Shown piece after piece: positions 1-10,444 of a stretch of 64,000 nucleotides of DNA. The DNA is taken from assembly GCF_902167145.1 (NCBI RefSeq), contig NC_050104.1, positions 100,575,849 to 100,639,848 on the forward strand. Reading direction: 5' to 3'. The stretch comes from Zea mays (Eukaryota; Streptophyta; Magnoliopsida; Poales; Poaceae). The translations under genes and the position numbers were made by a program. Position 1 is the stretch's first letter. Each line of letters begins with the position of its first letter. The notes under the pieces are model-generated. The model made no database searches. It was not told the origin of the DNA and saw only the letters and a list, made by a program, of their open reading frames with translations.

Positions 1-541
1 TTTCCCGTAATCACTACTTCTCCCCACAAGAAGCCAACTTTTGACAAAAGAGACAATAAGAGAGTTTTGACAAAACAAAAAGCTCTATTCTACTATTTTC
101 AAAATTTCTCAAGTGGTAGCTGATCCATTTATTGCTTTGGCCTTTATTTTCTCCCCCTTTGGCATCAAGCACCAAAACGGGATCAACTTTGGCCCTTGAA
201 CCCCATTGCCTCACCAAAATCTTCAATTAAGAGCCAATGACAATAAGAGTTCATGAGATGAACTTGGAATAGGTTACCCTCTCATCGGAGTGCAGTGGAA
301 GTCTTCCGTGGTCCAAGTCCACCTTCTCCCTTTCAATCCTCCTTCGAGACTAAATCAGGCAAACTCAAGCATATGGTTAGTCTCAAAGGGTCAAGTTGTA
401 ACACATCTCCCCCTAAACATGTGCATCACTTTGCAACGGACTTGTGAGGTCCAGGGAGTGTTTGTACAACTTGAGCACCACAATAAGCAACAAAATGCAG
501 AATGAACATGATCAAAGGCATAAACACATGTATGCTACAAT
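1..541 (-). other. Sirevirus 3' non-coding region before the 3' LTR
   Basis: No gene. The segment lies downstream (minus strand) of the pol stop codon and matches in layout the stretch 18803-19594 of the second Sirevirus, including the shared ctttggcctt/ttctccccctttgg/catcaagcaccaaaa blocks. It is the untranslated region between pol and the polypurine tract. The tract and 3' LTR are beyond the left edge. Confidence 0.7.
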
Positions 542-3337
542 TCAATCCAAGTTCCGCGAATCTAAGACATTTAGCTCACTACGCAGCCTGCAAAAGGTCT
601 TCTCATCTAGAGGCTTGGTAAAGATATCGGCTAGCTGGTTCTCGGTGCTAACATGAAACATTTCGATATCCCCCTTTTGCTGGTGGTCTCTCAAAAAGTG
701 ATGCCGGATGTCTATGTGCTTTGTGCGGCTGTGTTCAACAGGATTTTCCGCCATGCGGATAGCACTCTCATTATCACATAGGAGTGGGACTTTGCTCAGA
801 TTGTAGCCAAAGTCCCGGAGGGTTTGCCTCATCCAAAGTAGTTGCGCGCAACACTGTCCTGCGGCAACATACTCGGCCTCAGCGGTGGATAGGGCAACAG
901 ATGTTTGTTTCTTAGAGTTCCATGACACCAGGGACCTTCCTAAGAATTGGCACGTCCCCGATGTACTCTTCCTATCGACCTTACATCCAGCATAGTCGGA
1001 GTCTGAGTATCCAACCAAGTCAAAGGTAGACCCCTTTGGATACCAGAGCCCGAAGCAAGGCGTAGCAACTAAATATCTAAGGATTCGCTTCACCGCCACT
1101 AAGTGACACTCCTTAGGATCGGATTGAAATCTAGCACACATGCATACGCTAAGCATAATATCCGGTCTACTAGCACATAAATAAAGTAAAGACCCTATCA
1201 TTGACCGGTATGCTTTTTGATCAACGGACTTACCTCCTTTGTTGAGGTCGGTGTGTCCGTCGGTTCCCATCGGTGTCTTTGCGGGCTTGGCGTCCTTCAT
1301 CCCAAACCGCTTTAGCAGGTCCTGCGTGTACTTCGTTTGGGAGATGAAGGTGCCGTCCTTGAGTTGCTTCACTTGGAACCCAAGGAAGTAGTTCAACTCG
1401 CCCATCATCGACATCTCGAATTTCTGCGTCATCACCCTGCTAAACTCTTCACAAGACTTTTGGTTAGTAGAACCAAATATTATGTCATCGACATAAATTT
1501 GGCACACAAACAAATCACCATCACATGTCTTTGTAAAAAGAGTTGGATCGGCTTTCCCAACCTTGAAAGCATTAACAATTAGAAAGTCTCTAAGGCATTC
1601 ATACCATGCTCTTGGGGCTTGCTTAAGTCCATAGAGCGCCTTAGAGAGCTTACACACGTGGTCGGGGTACCGTTCATCCTCGAAGCCAGGGGGTTGCTCT
1701 ACATACACCTCCTCCTTGATTGGCCCGTTGAGGAAAGCGCTCTTCACATCCATTTGGAACAACCTGAAAGAATGGTGAGCGGCATATGCTAGCAAGATAC
1801 GAATTGATTCTAGCCTAGCCACAGGAGCAAATGTCTCCTCAAAGTCCAAACCTGCGACTTGGGCATAACCTTTTGCCACAAGTCGAGCCTTGTTCCTTGT
1901 CACCACCCCGTGCTCGTCTTGTTTGTTGCGGAACACCCACTTGGTTCCCACAACATTTTGCTTGGGACGAGGCACCAGTGTCCAAACTTCATTGCGCTTG
2001 AAGTTGTTTAACTCCTCTTGCATGGACAACACCCAGTCCGGATCTAGCAAGGCCTCTTCTACCCTGAAAGGCTCAATAGAAGAGACAAAGGAGTAATGCT
2101 CACAAAAATTAACTAATCGAGATCGAGTAGTTACTCCCTTGCTAATGTCACCCAGAATTTGGTCGACGGGATGATCCCTTTGAATCATCACTCGAACTTG
2201 GGTTGGAGGTGCCGGTTGCGTTTCTTCCTCCACCACAAGATCATCTTGTGCTCCCCCTTGATCACACTTCTCTTGTTGATGAACCTGTTCATCGTCTTGA
2301 GTTGGGGGATGCACCATTGTTGAGGAAGAAGGTTGATCTTGCCCATCTTGTTCCTGTGGCCGCACTTCTCCAATCGCCATGGTTCGTATAGCAGCCGTCG
2401 GAACATCTTCTTCATCTACATCATCACAATCAAAAACTTGCTCTCTTGGAGAGCCATTAGTCTCATCAAATACAACGTCGCTAGAGACTTCAACCAAACC
2501 CGATGATTTGTTGAAGACTCTATAAGCCTTTGTATTTGAGTCATAACCTAACAAAAACCCTTCTACAGCTTTGGGAGCAAATTTAGAATTTCTACCCTTC
2601 TTCACTAGAATGTAGCACTTGCTCCCAAATACACGAAAGTAGGATACATTGGGTTTGTTACCGGTTAGTAGCTCATACGACGTTTTCTTGAGGAGGCGAT
2701 GAAGGTAGACCCTGTTGATGGCGTGGCAAGCCGTGTTCACGGCTTCCGTCCAAAAGTACTCGGGGGTCTTGAACTCTCCTAGCATCGTCCTTGCCATGTC
2801 GATGAGCGTCCTGTTCTTCCTCTCTACCACACCATTTTGCTGTGGTGTGTAGGGAGCGGAGAACTCGTGCTTGATTCCGTCCTCTTCAAGGAACTCCTCC
2901 ACTTGAAGGTTCTTGAACTCGGACCCGTTGTCGCTCCTTATCTTCTTCACCTTGAGCTCAAACTCATTTTGAGCTCTCCTGAGGAAGCGCTTGAGGGTCC
3001 CTTGGGTTTCAGACTTATCCTGCAAAAAGAACACCCAAGTGAAGCGGGAAAAGTCATCAACAATAACTAGACCATACTTACTCCCTCCTATGCTCAGATA
3101 GGCGACGGGTCCGAAGAGGTCCATATGCAGCAGCTCCAGAGGTCTTGAGGTGGTCATCACATTCTTGCTGTGATGTGCTCCTCCCACCTGTTTACCTGCT
3201 TGACAAGCTGCACAAGGTCTATCTTTTTCGAATTGCACGTTAGTCAAACCTATCACATGTTCTCCCTTTAGAAGCTTGTGAAGGTTCTTCATCCCTACAT
3301 GTGCTAAGCGACGATGCCACAGCCAGCCCATGTTAAG
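542..3337 (-). CDS. pol: Copia pol fragment: integrase, reverse transcriptase, RNase H
   Basis: Open frame of about 930 codons without internal stops. Order: integrase HHCC finger (HRRLAHVG ... CAACQAGK) within the first ~60 residues; DDE core with [19 protein letters not shown] and GVVERKNR at about residues 80-190; LLGY and spacer region; RT from [10 protein letters not shown] at about residue 460, with the catalytic YVDDIIFGS at about 640; RNase H with [16 protein letters not shown] and the closing [13 protein letters not shown] and [10 protein letters not shown] motifs. The product would integrate and reverse-transcribe a copia RNA. The N-terminus (gag, zinc knuckle, protease) is missing: the frame runs into LTR sequence at 3338, so the first ~7 residues of the longest frame are LTR-derived and no natural start exists. 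A fossil in context, but its reading frame is much better preserved than that of the 17519-27059 copy. Confidence 0.9.
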   Translation of the reverse strand, partial: LNMGWLWHRRLAHVGMKNLHKLLKGEHVIGLTNVQFEKDRPCAACQAGKQVGGAHHSKNVMTTSRPLELLHMDLFGPVAYLSIGGSKYGLVIVDDFSRFTWVFFLQDKSETQGTLKRFLRRAQNEFELKVKKIRSDNGSEFKNLQVEEFLEEDGIKHEFSAPYTPQQNGVVERKNRTLIDMARTMLGEFKTPEYFWTEAVNTACHAINRVYLHRLLKKTSYELLTGNKPNVSYFRVFGSKCYILVKKGRNSKFAPKAVEGFLLGYDSNTKAYRVFNKSSGLVEVSSDVVFDETNGSPREQVFDCDDVDEEDVPTAAIRTMAIGEVRPQEQDGQDQPSSSTMVHPPTQDDEQVHQQEKCDQGGAQDDLVVEEETQPAPPTQVRVMIQRDHPVDQILGDISKGVTTRSRLVNFCEHYSFVSSIEPFRVEEALLDPDWVLSMQEELNNFKRNEVWTLVPRPKQNVVGTKWVFRNKQDEHGVVTRNKARLVAKGYAQVAGLDFEETFAPVARLESIRILLAYAAHHSFRLFQMDVKSAFLNGPIKEEVYVEQPPGFEDERYPDHVCKLSKALYGLKQAPRAWYECLRDFLIVNAFKVGKADPTLFTKTCDGDLFVCQIYVDDIIFGSTNQKSCEEFSRVMTQKFEMSMMGELNYFLGFQVKQLKDGTFISQTKYTQDLLKRFGMKDAKPAKTPMGTDGHTDLNKGGKSVDQKAYRSMIGSLLYLCASRPDIMLSVCMCARFQSDPKECHLVAVKRILRYLVATPCFGLWYPKGSTFDLVGYSDSDYAGCKVDRKSTSGTCQFLGRSLVSWNSKKQTSVALSTAEAEYVAAGQCCAQLLWMRQTLRDFGYNLSKVPLLCDNESAIRMAENPVEHSRTKHIDIRHHFLRDHQQKGDIEMFHVSTENQLADIFTKPLDEKTFCRLRSELNVLDSRNLD

Positions 3338-3841
3338 TGTTAGCACAATTATGGCCAAGTGGCTAGAGTGGAGTCAAAACACAATAACCACAAGAAATCA
3401 ATCACAGAGATGACACGGTGGTTATCCCGTGGTTCGGCTAAGTACAAAACTTGCCTATTCCACGTTGTGGCGTCCCAACGGATGAGAGTTGCACTCAACT
3501 CCTCTCAAGTGATCCAATGATCAACTTGAATACCACGGTGTTCTTGCTTTTCTTTTCTCAATCCCGTTTGCGAGGAATCTCCACAACTTGGAGCCTCTCG
3601 CCCTTACAAGAGATGTTCACAGAGAATCACGGAGCAAGGGAGGGATTAGCAACACACACAAATCCACAGCAAATTGCGCACACACACGGCCAAGAATCGA
3701 GCTCAAAAGACTATCTCCAAATTCTCACTAGAACGGAGCTCGAATCACTTAGAATGACAAACAAATGCGCAAAGACTGAGTGTGGATGATCAAGATTGCT
3801 CTAAGGTTGCTTTGTGTTCTCCTCCATGCGCCAAGGGGTCC

Positions 3842-3852
3842 CTTTTATAGCC
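3842..3852 (-). promoter_or_regulatory. TATA box of the Sirevirus LTR
   Basis: Plus strand ccttttatagcccc, i.e. minus strand GGGCTATAAAAGG. The same box is at 18178-18188 and 26437-26447 in the other two Sirevirus LTRs, at the same place relative to the palindrome cluster. The conserved position supports it as the core promoter of the minus-strand elements. Confidence 0.7.
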
Positions 3853-3914
3853 CCAAGGCAGCTAGGAGCCGTTGGGAACAAATCTGGAAGGCCATCTTTG
3901 CCTTCTGTCTCGTG

Positions 3915-4280
3915 GCGCACCGGACAGTCCGGTGCACACCGGACACTGTCCGGTGCCCGATTTGTTTCCATAAAACGCTCATCCGACCGTTGCTTTCTGA
4001 TGCAGATCTGCGCACAGTTGGCGCACCGGACATGTCCGGTGCACACCGGACAGTCCGGTGTACCTTTCCGACCGTTGGCTCGGCCACGTGTAGCGCGCCG
4101 ATCGCGCGGCCGACCGTTGGCCCGGCCGACCGTTGGCTCACCGGACAGTCCGGTGCACACCGGACAGTCCGGTGAATTTTAGCCGAAGTCGCCGGAGAAA
4201 AACCCGAGAGCGGCTGGTTTGCTCCGCGCTGGTCTGGCGCACCGGACACTGTCCGGTGCACACCGGACAGTCCGGTGCCC
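3915..4280. repeat. Palindromic CACCGGACA/TGTCCGGTG cluster in Sirevirus LTR
   Basis: Four blocks (about 3917-3958, 4021-4062, 4138-4174, 4239-4278) each hold one or two near-perfect palindromes of the type CACCGGACAGTCCGGTG or CACCGGACACTGTCCGGTG, separated by gaccgttggc-rich spacers. Comparable clusters are in the LTRs at about 18242-18560 and 26510-26820. Such palindromes are a known hallmark of Sirevirus LTRs upstream of the TATA box and are thought to be regulatory. Confidence 0.85.
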
Positions 4281-4514
4281 CAGCCCGAAACAGCCTTTGG
4301 CTGTACACAGCCACTCTCCACTTCTTTTTCTTCCTGTTTCTAACACTTAGACAAGATATTAGTACACAAAACCAATGTACTAAGGCTTAGAAACATACCT
4401 TTACTTGTGATTTGCACTTTGTTCAACCATGGGCACATTTTCACATTTAAGCACTTGTGTTTGCACTCAATCACCAAAATACTTAGAAATGGCCCAAAGG
4501 CACATTTCCCTTTC

Positions 4515-4985
4515 AATAGGGTCACACACTTAAGGGGAAGGAAGCCTAATTCGGATTAGATCCGAAATTAGACTGGGCTTTAGGGTTAATGATGGGCCTC
4601 GACGTCAGAAGCCCACCATAACGCCTATATAATGAGAGGCGGGGGCGCGGTTAAAGATAACCTAATTCGCCACCAGCGAACTAACAGCCGCCGCCCACCT
4701 CTCGCCCTCGCCAAGCCGCCGTCGCGAACCTAGCAGTTCGGTACGCGGCGCTTCCTCCCTGTATGTGTGGATACCTCGGAGGTGCTGCATCTGGAGCACT
4801 TGGACGAACTGTGCGAGGACGTGAAGGACGCCGGCGACTGCACGGCACTGCTCGACGCGTTCGTCTACATCGAGACGTCTTCCGCTGCTCTGCGCGTCTA
4901 GTGGTAATTCCATGACCTATAACCGCAGTAGTTCTTGGCATTATGGGGTTGAAAATTTTGTTTTGCGCTAGTGTAGCCACCCCGT
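4515..4985 (+). other. Unclassified GC-rich segment with TATA-like box and reading-frame tail
   Basis: The host sequence right of the Sirevirus LTR. It has a TATA-like CCTATATAATG at 4624-4634 followed by a GC-rich stretch that resembles a 5' UTR, and then a frame (about 4767-4901) ending in TAG whose predicted tail contains EVLHLEHLDELCEDV and LLDAFVYIETSS. I do not recognise the protein. It could be an LTR-derived leader or a small host gene fragment. It abuts the CACTA transposase remnant with no visible CACTA 5' terminus between them. Confidence 0.4.
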
Positions 4986-6577
4986 AATCCTACAGCAATT
5001 GCAGAGTTGGGGACCTTCTTCAGGGAACTATGTAGTAGAAATCTACGGATAGATGTTGTGCAACGGCTAAAAGGAGATATTCCATTGATCCTATGCAAGC
5101 TTGAGAAAATCTTTCCACCTGCCTTCTTTGATGTCATGGTGCACTTGAGTGTCCATCTTCCCGATGAGGCAATGCTTAGAGGACCTGTTCAGTATGGATG
5201 GATGTACCCAATAGAAAGGCGACTAGGCACTTTGAAAAATTTTGTAAGGAACAGGGCTAGGGCGGAAGGATCAATTGCTGAGGCATATATGGCAAGTGAT
5301 ACCTTAACATTTTGTTCTAGGTACATGAAGGATGTTGACACTAGATTTAACTAGGATGATGATAGTGGTACAGAGATGCCATTGCCTAATGACATGTCTG
5401 TTTTTAAGCATGGTGCTACTCTTGTTGGAGCTACTAAGACTGAGTACATTGATGATGCTATCATGAATAAGTTAGTTTGGTATGTGCTACATAATGCTGA
5501 TGAAGTACAGGAATATTTGACGTAAGTTAGTTTGGTATGTGCTACATAATTTATGTTATGTTTATTAAATTTGAAAATATGCTTATGAATAAAGTATGCC
5601 ATGCAGTCTGTACAGGGAGGAGCTATCGCAGCAAGGTGCACGTCCAAATGATGTTGATCGAATGGTTCAACAAGGATTTGCAAAGTGGTTTATGTCCCAT
5701 GTAAGTCACTAAACTTTTATGTTATAGGTTTACTAAAGTTTTAGGTATGCATATGTAATTGCTCAGCTGAGTAATTTTGTTGCAACAGGTTGAGAAGAAG
5801 CGTAATGAGAATCCAGAATTGGTTAGCGAAGGACTGTGGGCACTGTCATGTGGCCCAGCTCGGCGAGTTAAGACTAGTACAGCTTGCAAGATTAATGGAG
5901 TGCAGTTTAGCACAGTGGATCGTGAGAAGTTCATGCAAACACAAAATAGTGGTGTAATGACTGAAGGTGAACATAATGGGGAGAACATAGATTTTTATGG
6001 TGTCCTTAAAGAGGTAATTGAGTTACAATATAACTCGAATTATCAAGTTCGTCGGTCGGTGGTTGTATTTCGATGCGATTGGTACAACCAAGTAGGAAAG
6101 ACTGTGGGCATTCGAGATGACAGCCATTTCAAATCCATCAATGTGCAGTCATTTTGGTATAAGTCTGATCCTTTTATCTTGGCAGACCAAGCGAAAAAAA
6201 TATTTTACCTGCAAGACACAACTCCACAATGTAAAGATTTCCGAGTTGTGCAGAAATTTGAACATAGGAATATTTATGATGTGGCTGAAAAATATGAGGG
6301 CAGTAATGATGTGCATCAGGATGATTATTGTTCTGATACAGAGCATATAGTGTAAGAAGGTGATGATAATCAGGTTCTGCACAATGTTGAAGGTGGAGAA
6401 GCTAGTCTAATTGAAGGCAATTTAGAGGAACTAATAAGAAAAAAGAAGGAAGCTGCTATTATTCTTGAAGATAGTTAGGATGAGGAGGAAGATGATACAA
6501 TGTTTCAATATTTTAATGATGGTGGCGACGACAACAATGATGACATGTCCATAGAAGATGAAGATGAGGATTTCTAG
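4986..6577 (+). pseudogene. CACTA TNP2-like transposase, C-terminal half (three exons)
   Basis: Exon 1 about 4986-5521, exon 2 5607-5700, exon 3 5789-6577; introns 5522-5606 and 5701-5788 have GT...AG borders and keep phase. Exon 1 encodes a DUF4218-type region (FFRELCSRNLRIDV, ILCKLEKIFPPAFFD, VHLPDEA, YPIERRLGTLK, GSIAEAYMASDTL). Exon 3 encodes a DUF4216-type region (YGVLKEVIELQYNSN, FRCDWYNQ, FILADQAKKIFYLQD). The tail is acidic, as in other plant TNP2 proteins. In-frame stops: TAG after TRFN (5352), TAA at 6353, TAG at 6476; the natural end is TAG 6575-6577. The catalytic N-terminal half (Transposase_21-type) is missing, so this cannot encode a working transposase. Confidence 0.88.
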
Positions 6578-7009
6578 TATTGATAGTTGATTTATGAACT
6601 GTTCAGTTCAGATTAGTACAGCATACTGAATGTGTGTCTGAAATTCAGTTCATGTTTAGATGATACAATGTATTTTATGTATTTTCAGAACTGAATGTGT
6701 GTCTGAAATACTGAATTTGGGGTGAACTGAACTTGTGGTGAACTGAATGTGTATTATGTATTTTCTGTATTTTCAGAACTGAACATCTGAAAATTTTCAG
6801 TTCATGTGATCTAAGCTGGGTTTATGGGAAACAATTTTCAGTTCATGTGATCTAAGCAAGTTTTAATTTATTGTCAAAATTTAAGCTGGGTTTTAATCTA
6901 AGCTGGGTTTATTGTCAAAACGGACCATCTGAAAATCTGAAAAATGACCATCTGAAAATCTGAAAAATGAAATGACCATCTGCTAGAAATGAAAACAGAA
7001 AACTGAAAA
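6578..7009. other. AT-rich CACTA inter-gene spacer
   Basis: No gene. It carries imperfect repeats of short words such as ctgaatgtgt, cagttcatgtgatctaagc and accatctgaaaatctga, and grades into the minisatellite that follows. Confidence 0.6.
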
Positions 7010-7660
7010 TGCAGAACTCTGAACTGGGCAGTTTAGAATCTGAACTTTGAACTTTGGACTGGGCAGTTTAGAATCTGATTTTTGGGGTGTTGATGGAGGT
7101 GTACTCTGAACTGGGCGGTTTACAATCTGAACTTTGAACTTTGGACTGGGCAGTTTAGAATCTGATTTTTGGGGTGTTGATGGAGGTGTACTCTGAACTG
7201 GGTAGTTTAGAATCTGATTTTTGGGGTGTTGATGGAGGTGTACTCTGAACTGGGCAGTCTAGAATCTGAACTTTGAACTTTGGACTGGGTAGTTTAGAAT
7301 CTGATTTTTAGGGTGTTGATGGAGGTGTACTCTGAACTGGGCAGTTTAGAATCTGATTTTTGGGGTGTTGATGGAGGTGTACTCTGAACTTTGAACTTTG
7401 GACTGGGCAGAACTCTGAACTTTGGCTGGGCAGAGTTCTCAGATTGCTTGTGAGGACTGGGCAGAGTTCTCAGAACACCCAGCAATCTGAACTGGGCAGT
7501 TTACAATCTGAACTGGGCAGAACAGTTGATGCTTAAATATGGACTGGGCAGAACTCTGAAGTGGGCATAACATAAAAATGCAGAAATCTGAACTGGGCAG
7601 TTTACAATCTGAAAATGCAGAATATGAACTGGGCATTCAGAACTCTGAACTGGGCGCTCG
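7010..7660. repeat. Minisatellite with GAACTGGGCAG core inside CACTA
   Basis: Irregular array made from three words: gaactgggcagttta, gaatctgatttttgg and ggggtgttgatggaggtgtac. The third word starts near 7084, 7171, 7223, 7311 (variant) and 7362. From 7390 the array is mostly gaactgggcag plus filler. Non-coding: open frames across it are only low-complexity. Confidence 0.85.
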
Positions 7661-7895
7661 GTTACATCCTAGACAGAGAACAGTTGATGCTTAAATATAA
7701 CTGCGCTCTGTTACTAATGAACAAATGTGACTAGTCCAATGGTAACTTCTTGCTACTGTGAACCCTGGTGTCTTGTGTTCGAGTTTGGGATAGGTAGTTT
7801 TTTTTGGTTTTGTTTACATTTTTCAATCATTTTTGTATTTTTCTTTTATTTATTTACATGTATAGCACCAGTTTCTCCAAATTATTTCAACCTTT

Positions 7896-8950
7896 TTTTG
7901 GGGTGTTGATGGAGGTGTACCATGATGTTTTGTGCCGGTGCAATTTTTAGAACTAGTTTAACTATTAATGTAAGTATTTGTTATTTTACTAAAGAATAAG
8001 TGCTAAAAAACCTTAGGTAGCTAGAAAAATCTAGAAACTTGCATGTACACTTCATTTTGGTGTACAATGTTGACAAAAAAAATGCAATTTATTCTGACAA
8101 AGTGGTGACATACATCCTACAAAAATGCATACATCCCTCATATAAGGCTAATTACTAAGTGAGAGATGTTCATGCTTGTGATGGATCTATACTACCACTT
8201 TCTCCAAATCATTTTAAACTTTAATGGCATATTTATGGAACCAACCTATGATGTTGTGTGCATTTATGCATTTTTCAGACCTAGTTTACTAATTACTGTA
8301 ATTATTTGTTGTATTTCGTAAAGATATTTGTTACAATACCATAACCTAGCTAGAAAAATCTAAAAACTTGCATGTACACTTCATTTTGGTGTACAATGTT
8401 GACAAAAAAATGCAATTTATTCTGACAAAGTGGTGACATACATCCTACAAAAATGCATACATCCCTCATATAAGGCTAATTACTAAGTGAGAGATGTTCA
8501 TGCTTGTGATGGATCTATACTACCACTTTCTCCAAATCATTTTAAACTTTAATGGCATGTTTATGGAACCAACCTATGATGTTGTGTGCATTTATTCATT
8601 TTTCAGACCTAGTTTACTAATTACTGTAATTATTTGTTGTATTTCGTAAAGATATTTGTTACAATACCATAACCTAGCTAGAAAAATCTAAAAACTTGCA
8701 TGTACACTTCATTTTGGTGTACAATGTTGACAAAAAAATGCAATTTATTCTGACAAAGTGGTGACATACATCCTACAAAAATGCATACATCCCTCATATA
8801 AGGCTAATTACTAAGTGAGAGATGTTCATGCTTGTGATGGATCTATACTACCACTTTCTCCAAATCATTTTAAACTTTAATGGCATGTTTATTGAACCAA
8901 CCTATGATGTTGTGTGCAGTTATGCATTTTTCAGACCTAGTTTACCAATT
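7896..8950. repeat. Tandem repeat, period about 328 bp, three copies
   Basis: The landmark gcatgtacac recurs at 8041, 8370 and 8698 (spacing 329 and 328). The second and third copies are almost identical over their full length; the 5' half of the first copy (7896-8010) is diverged. Each unit runs from a tatgatgttgtgtgc block to a ttaatggcat block. The array begins with the same ggggtgttgatggaggtgtac word that dominates the upstream minisatellite. It sits in the spacer between the two CACTA genes; no coding potential. Confidence 0.88.
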
Positions 8951-9569
8951 ACTGTAAATAAAGAATTAATATAAAATGGTAGGCAAAACACTAAAAAATG
9001 TCTCCTTGCAGGCTCTTGAACCTAGGAGCTCGCTCTTATAGTTAGCAGGTCAAACCATTGAGCTATGCACGTGTTTTCAATATATACCCAGCGCTAGTAT
9101 ACTTAAACGCATTAGCCTCCGCATTGCCAAACACATTGGGCGCCAAAAAACATGTTTCGCCGTCGTCACTAAAACAGACTCCGCTCTCATCCTCTATCTC
9201 CCGCACTCCTCTTATTTCTCCCCCACTCCTCTTCTTTTTCCCCCACTATTTTCTCCAAACCTAATCGCCGTCACCGGGACACGACGGCTGTCGACGACCT
9301 GCCCCCTCGACCAGGTACCTCACCGCCGCCGCTGGGACACATCTGCCGTCGACGACCTACCCCCTCGACCAGGTACCTCACCGCCGCCCCGTTACCTCTC
9401 ATCGCGTCGATGAGCTGCGTCGTCGCCGACTTCACTCGCCGCATCCCGCTCTATCTCATTGCCATCCGCATTTCTCTCGCCCCTTCCACCTAACACGCCC
9501 CATCCACATTGCTCTCGCCAACCCCTAAACCCTAACATCGCTGGATTTGGGTCATCGCAGACGACCTTG
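8951..9569 (+). promoter_or_regulatory. Putative promoter/leader of the TNPA-like gene with 58 bp duplication
   Basis: Composition changes sharply from AT-rich repeats to a C-rich leader (ctcctcttatttctccccc...). A 58 bp unit starting GGGACAC is duplicated in tandem (9276-9333 and 9334-9391), with the shared gtcgacgacct and ccaggtacctcaccgccgcc blocks. The region directly precedes the first recognisable ATG of the TNPA-like gene. No clear TATA box was identified. Confidence 0.45.
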
Positions 9570-9790
9570 ATGGTGAACAAAAGGAGGCACAGAAGTCAGA
9601 AAGGTCCAAACCCTAAACCCTAACCATCGCTAGATTTAGTTTAATTATTCATTCGTTGTTATCAGAGATATTGTAAATTGATTTATGTAATCATTGTGCA
9701 CTGATACAGTTGTGTTTGGTTCCTTACATTGTGTTATATGCAGTCACATCCATGTTTTAGTAGAGAACTTATGTTTCTAGTACTGGTAGA

Positions 9791-10444
9791 CAAGGTTCAA
9801 GAAAGCGCGATTAGGCATGCGATTAGGCACGGTTAAGCGCTGATCAGAGGGTCAACGCATCGCTTACCTACTAAGCGGGCAATTAAGTGTTGGCCCTGCT
9901 TAATCGTGCCCATCTAGCATGTTTAAGGGAGAAGAGGAGGGAGAGGAAGAGGAGGAACACCTCCGGGGTCAATCCAGCAGGCAGCAAATCGACGGATCGA
10001 CGAGAGAGAGAGAGCGGACGGACCTACGATGGCTGCAGGCAGCAAATTGGTGAGAGAGAGGCGGAGCGGCTTCGCGGTAGAGGTGAAGATCGCACGAGGG
10101 AGGAGAGGCTTCGGGAGAGGGAGCCGGAGAGCGTACGACACGAAGGAGGATAGGCTTCGGGAGAGGGAGGCGGAGAGCACAGGGCGGCGACGCGGGGCGT
10201 GGAAGGAGGTAGCAGAGCACTAGGTCATCCGGGAGAGGGGTTTTGCGTTGAGCCTCCTGGCAGGTGGGCCTAGTGGGCTGCAGACTCATGAAGAGAGGAG
10301 GTGGGGGTTAAGGGCTGCTGCAGGGTGGCCCAATATCATGTATTTTTTCTCTTTTTAACAAAAATGATTAAGCACGATTAATCACGCTTAAGCTTTTTCA
10401 CCACCATACCGCTCGCTCAGCGCTTAGTGCTTTCTTGAACCTTG
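9791..10444. mobile_element. Non-autonomous hAT element (654 bp) in TNPA intron 1
   Basis: Perfect 16 bp terminal inverted repeats CAAGGTTCAAGAAAGC at 9791 and, inverted, at 10429-10444, flanked by the 8 bp target duplication CTGGTAGA (9783-9790 and 10445-10452). An 8 bp TSD with CA...TG termini fits the hAT superfamily. Subterminal regions repeat TTAAGC/GATTAGGC words. The interior (about 9925-10210) is purine- and GC-rich, with ggcttcgggagagggag twice, quite unlike the ends. It has no transposase. Insertion into the CACTA intron postdates the CACTA element. Confidence 0.9.

Larger units (their letters stand above)
1..4514 (-). mobile_element. Opie/Ji-type Sirevirus (Ty1/copia) remnant, left end outside window
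   Basis: Minus-strand Ty1/copia element. Reading right to left it has a truncated 5' LTR (3338-4514), then without PBS, gag or protease the integrase-RT-RNase H frame, then the 3' non-coding region up to the window edge. The polyprotein has the RT motif YVDDIIFGS and the LTR carries repeated CACCGGACAGTCCGGTG-type palindromes, both features of the maize Opie/Ji Sireviruses. The second Sirevirus at 17519-27059 has the missing modules, so about 3 kb has been deleted at the 3337/3338 junction. The LTR ends at ...CCCTTTCA (4514). The 3' LTR should lie just left of the window. Confidence 0.9.
3338..4514 (-). repeat. Truncated Sirevirus 5' LTR
   Basis: Aligns by eye with the LTRs at 17519-18802 and 25779-27059 (shared tatcccgtggttcggc, gcgtcccaacgg, ccttttatagccccaaggc and the terminal cacatttccctttca), but lacks about the first 170 bp of those LTRs (plus-strand order, that is the U5 end). 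The left border is the deletion junction with the integrase frame. Confidence 0.85.

Noticed and set aside
4986..5010. CACTA 5' terminus at the left border of the transposase remnant
   Set aside because: gctagtgtagc near 4968 resembles part of a terminus, but there is no CACTAGTAGAGA match and coding similarity starts within the transposase, so the left end is taken as deleted.
7294..7636. Minus-strand Ser/Pro-rich short frames
   Set aside because: Translation of the minisatellite; repetitive composition only.
7010..8950. CRISPR-like array
   Set aside because: Repeat units are long, contiguous and without unique spacers; the context is a plant transposon.
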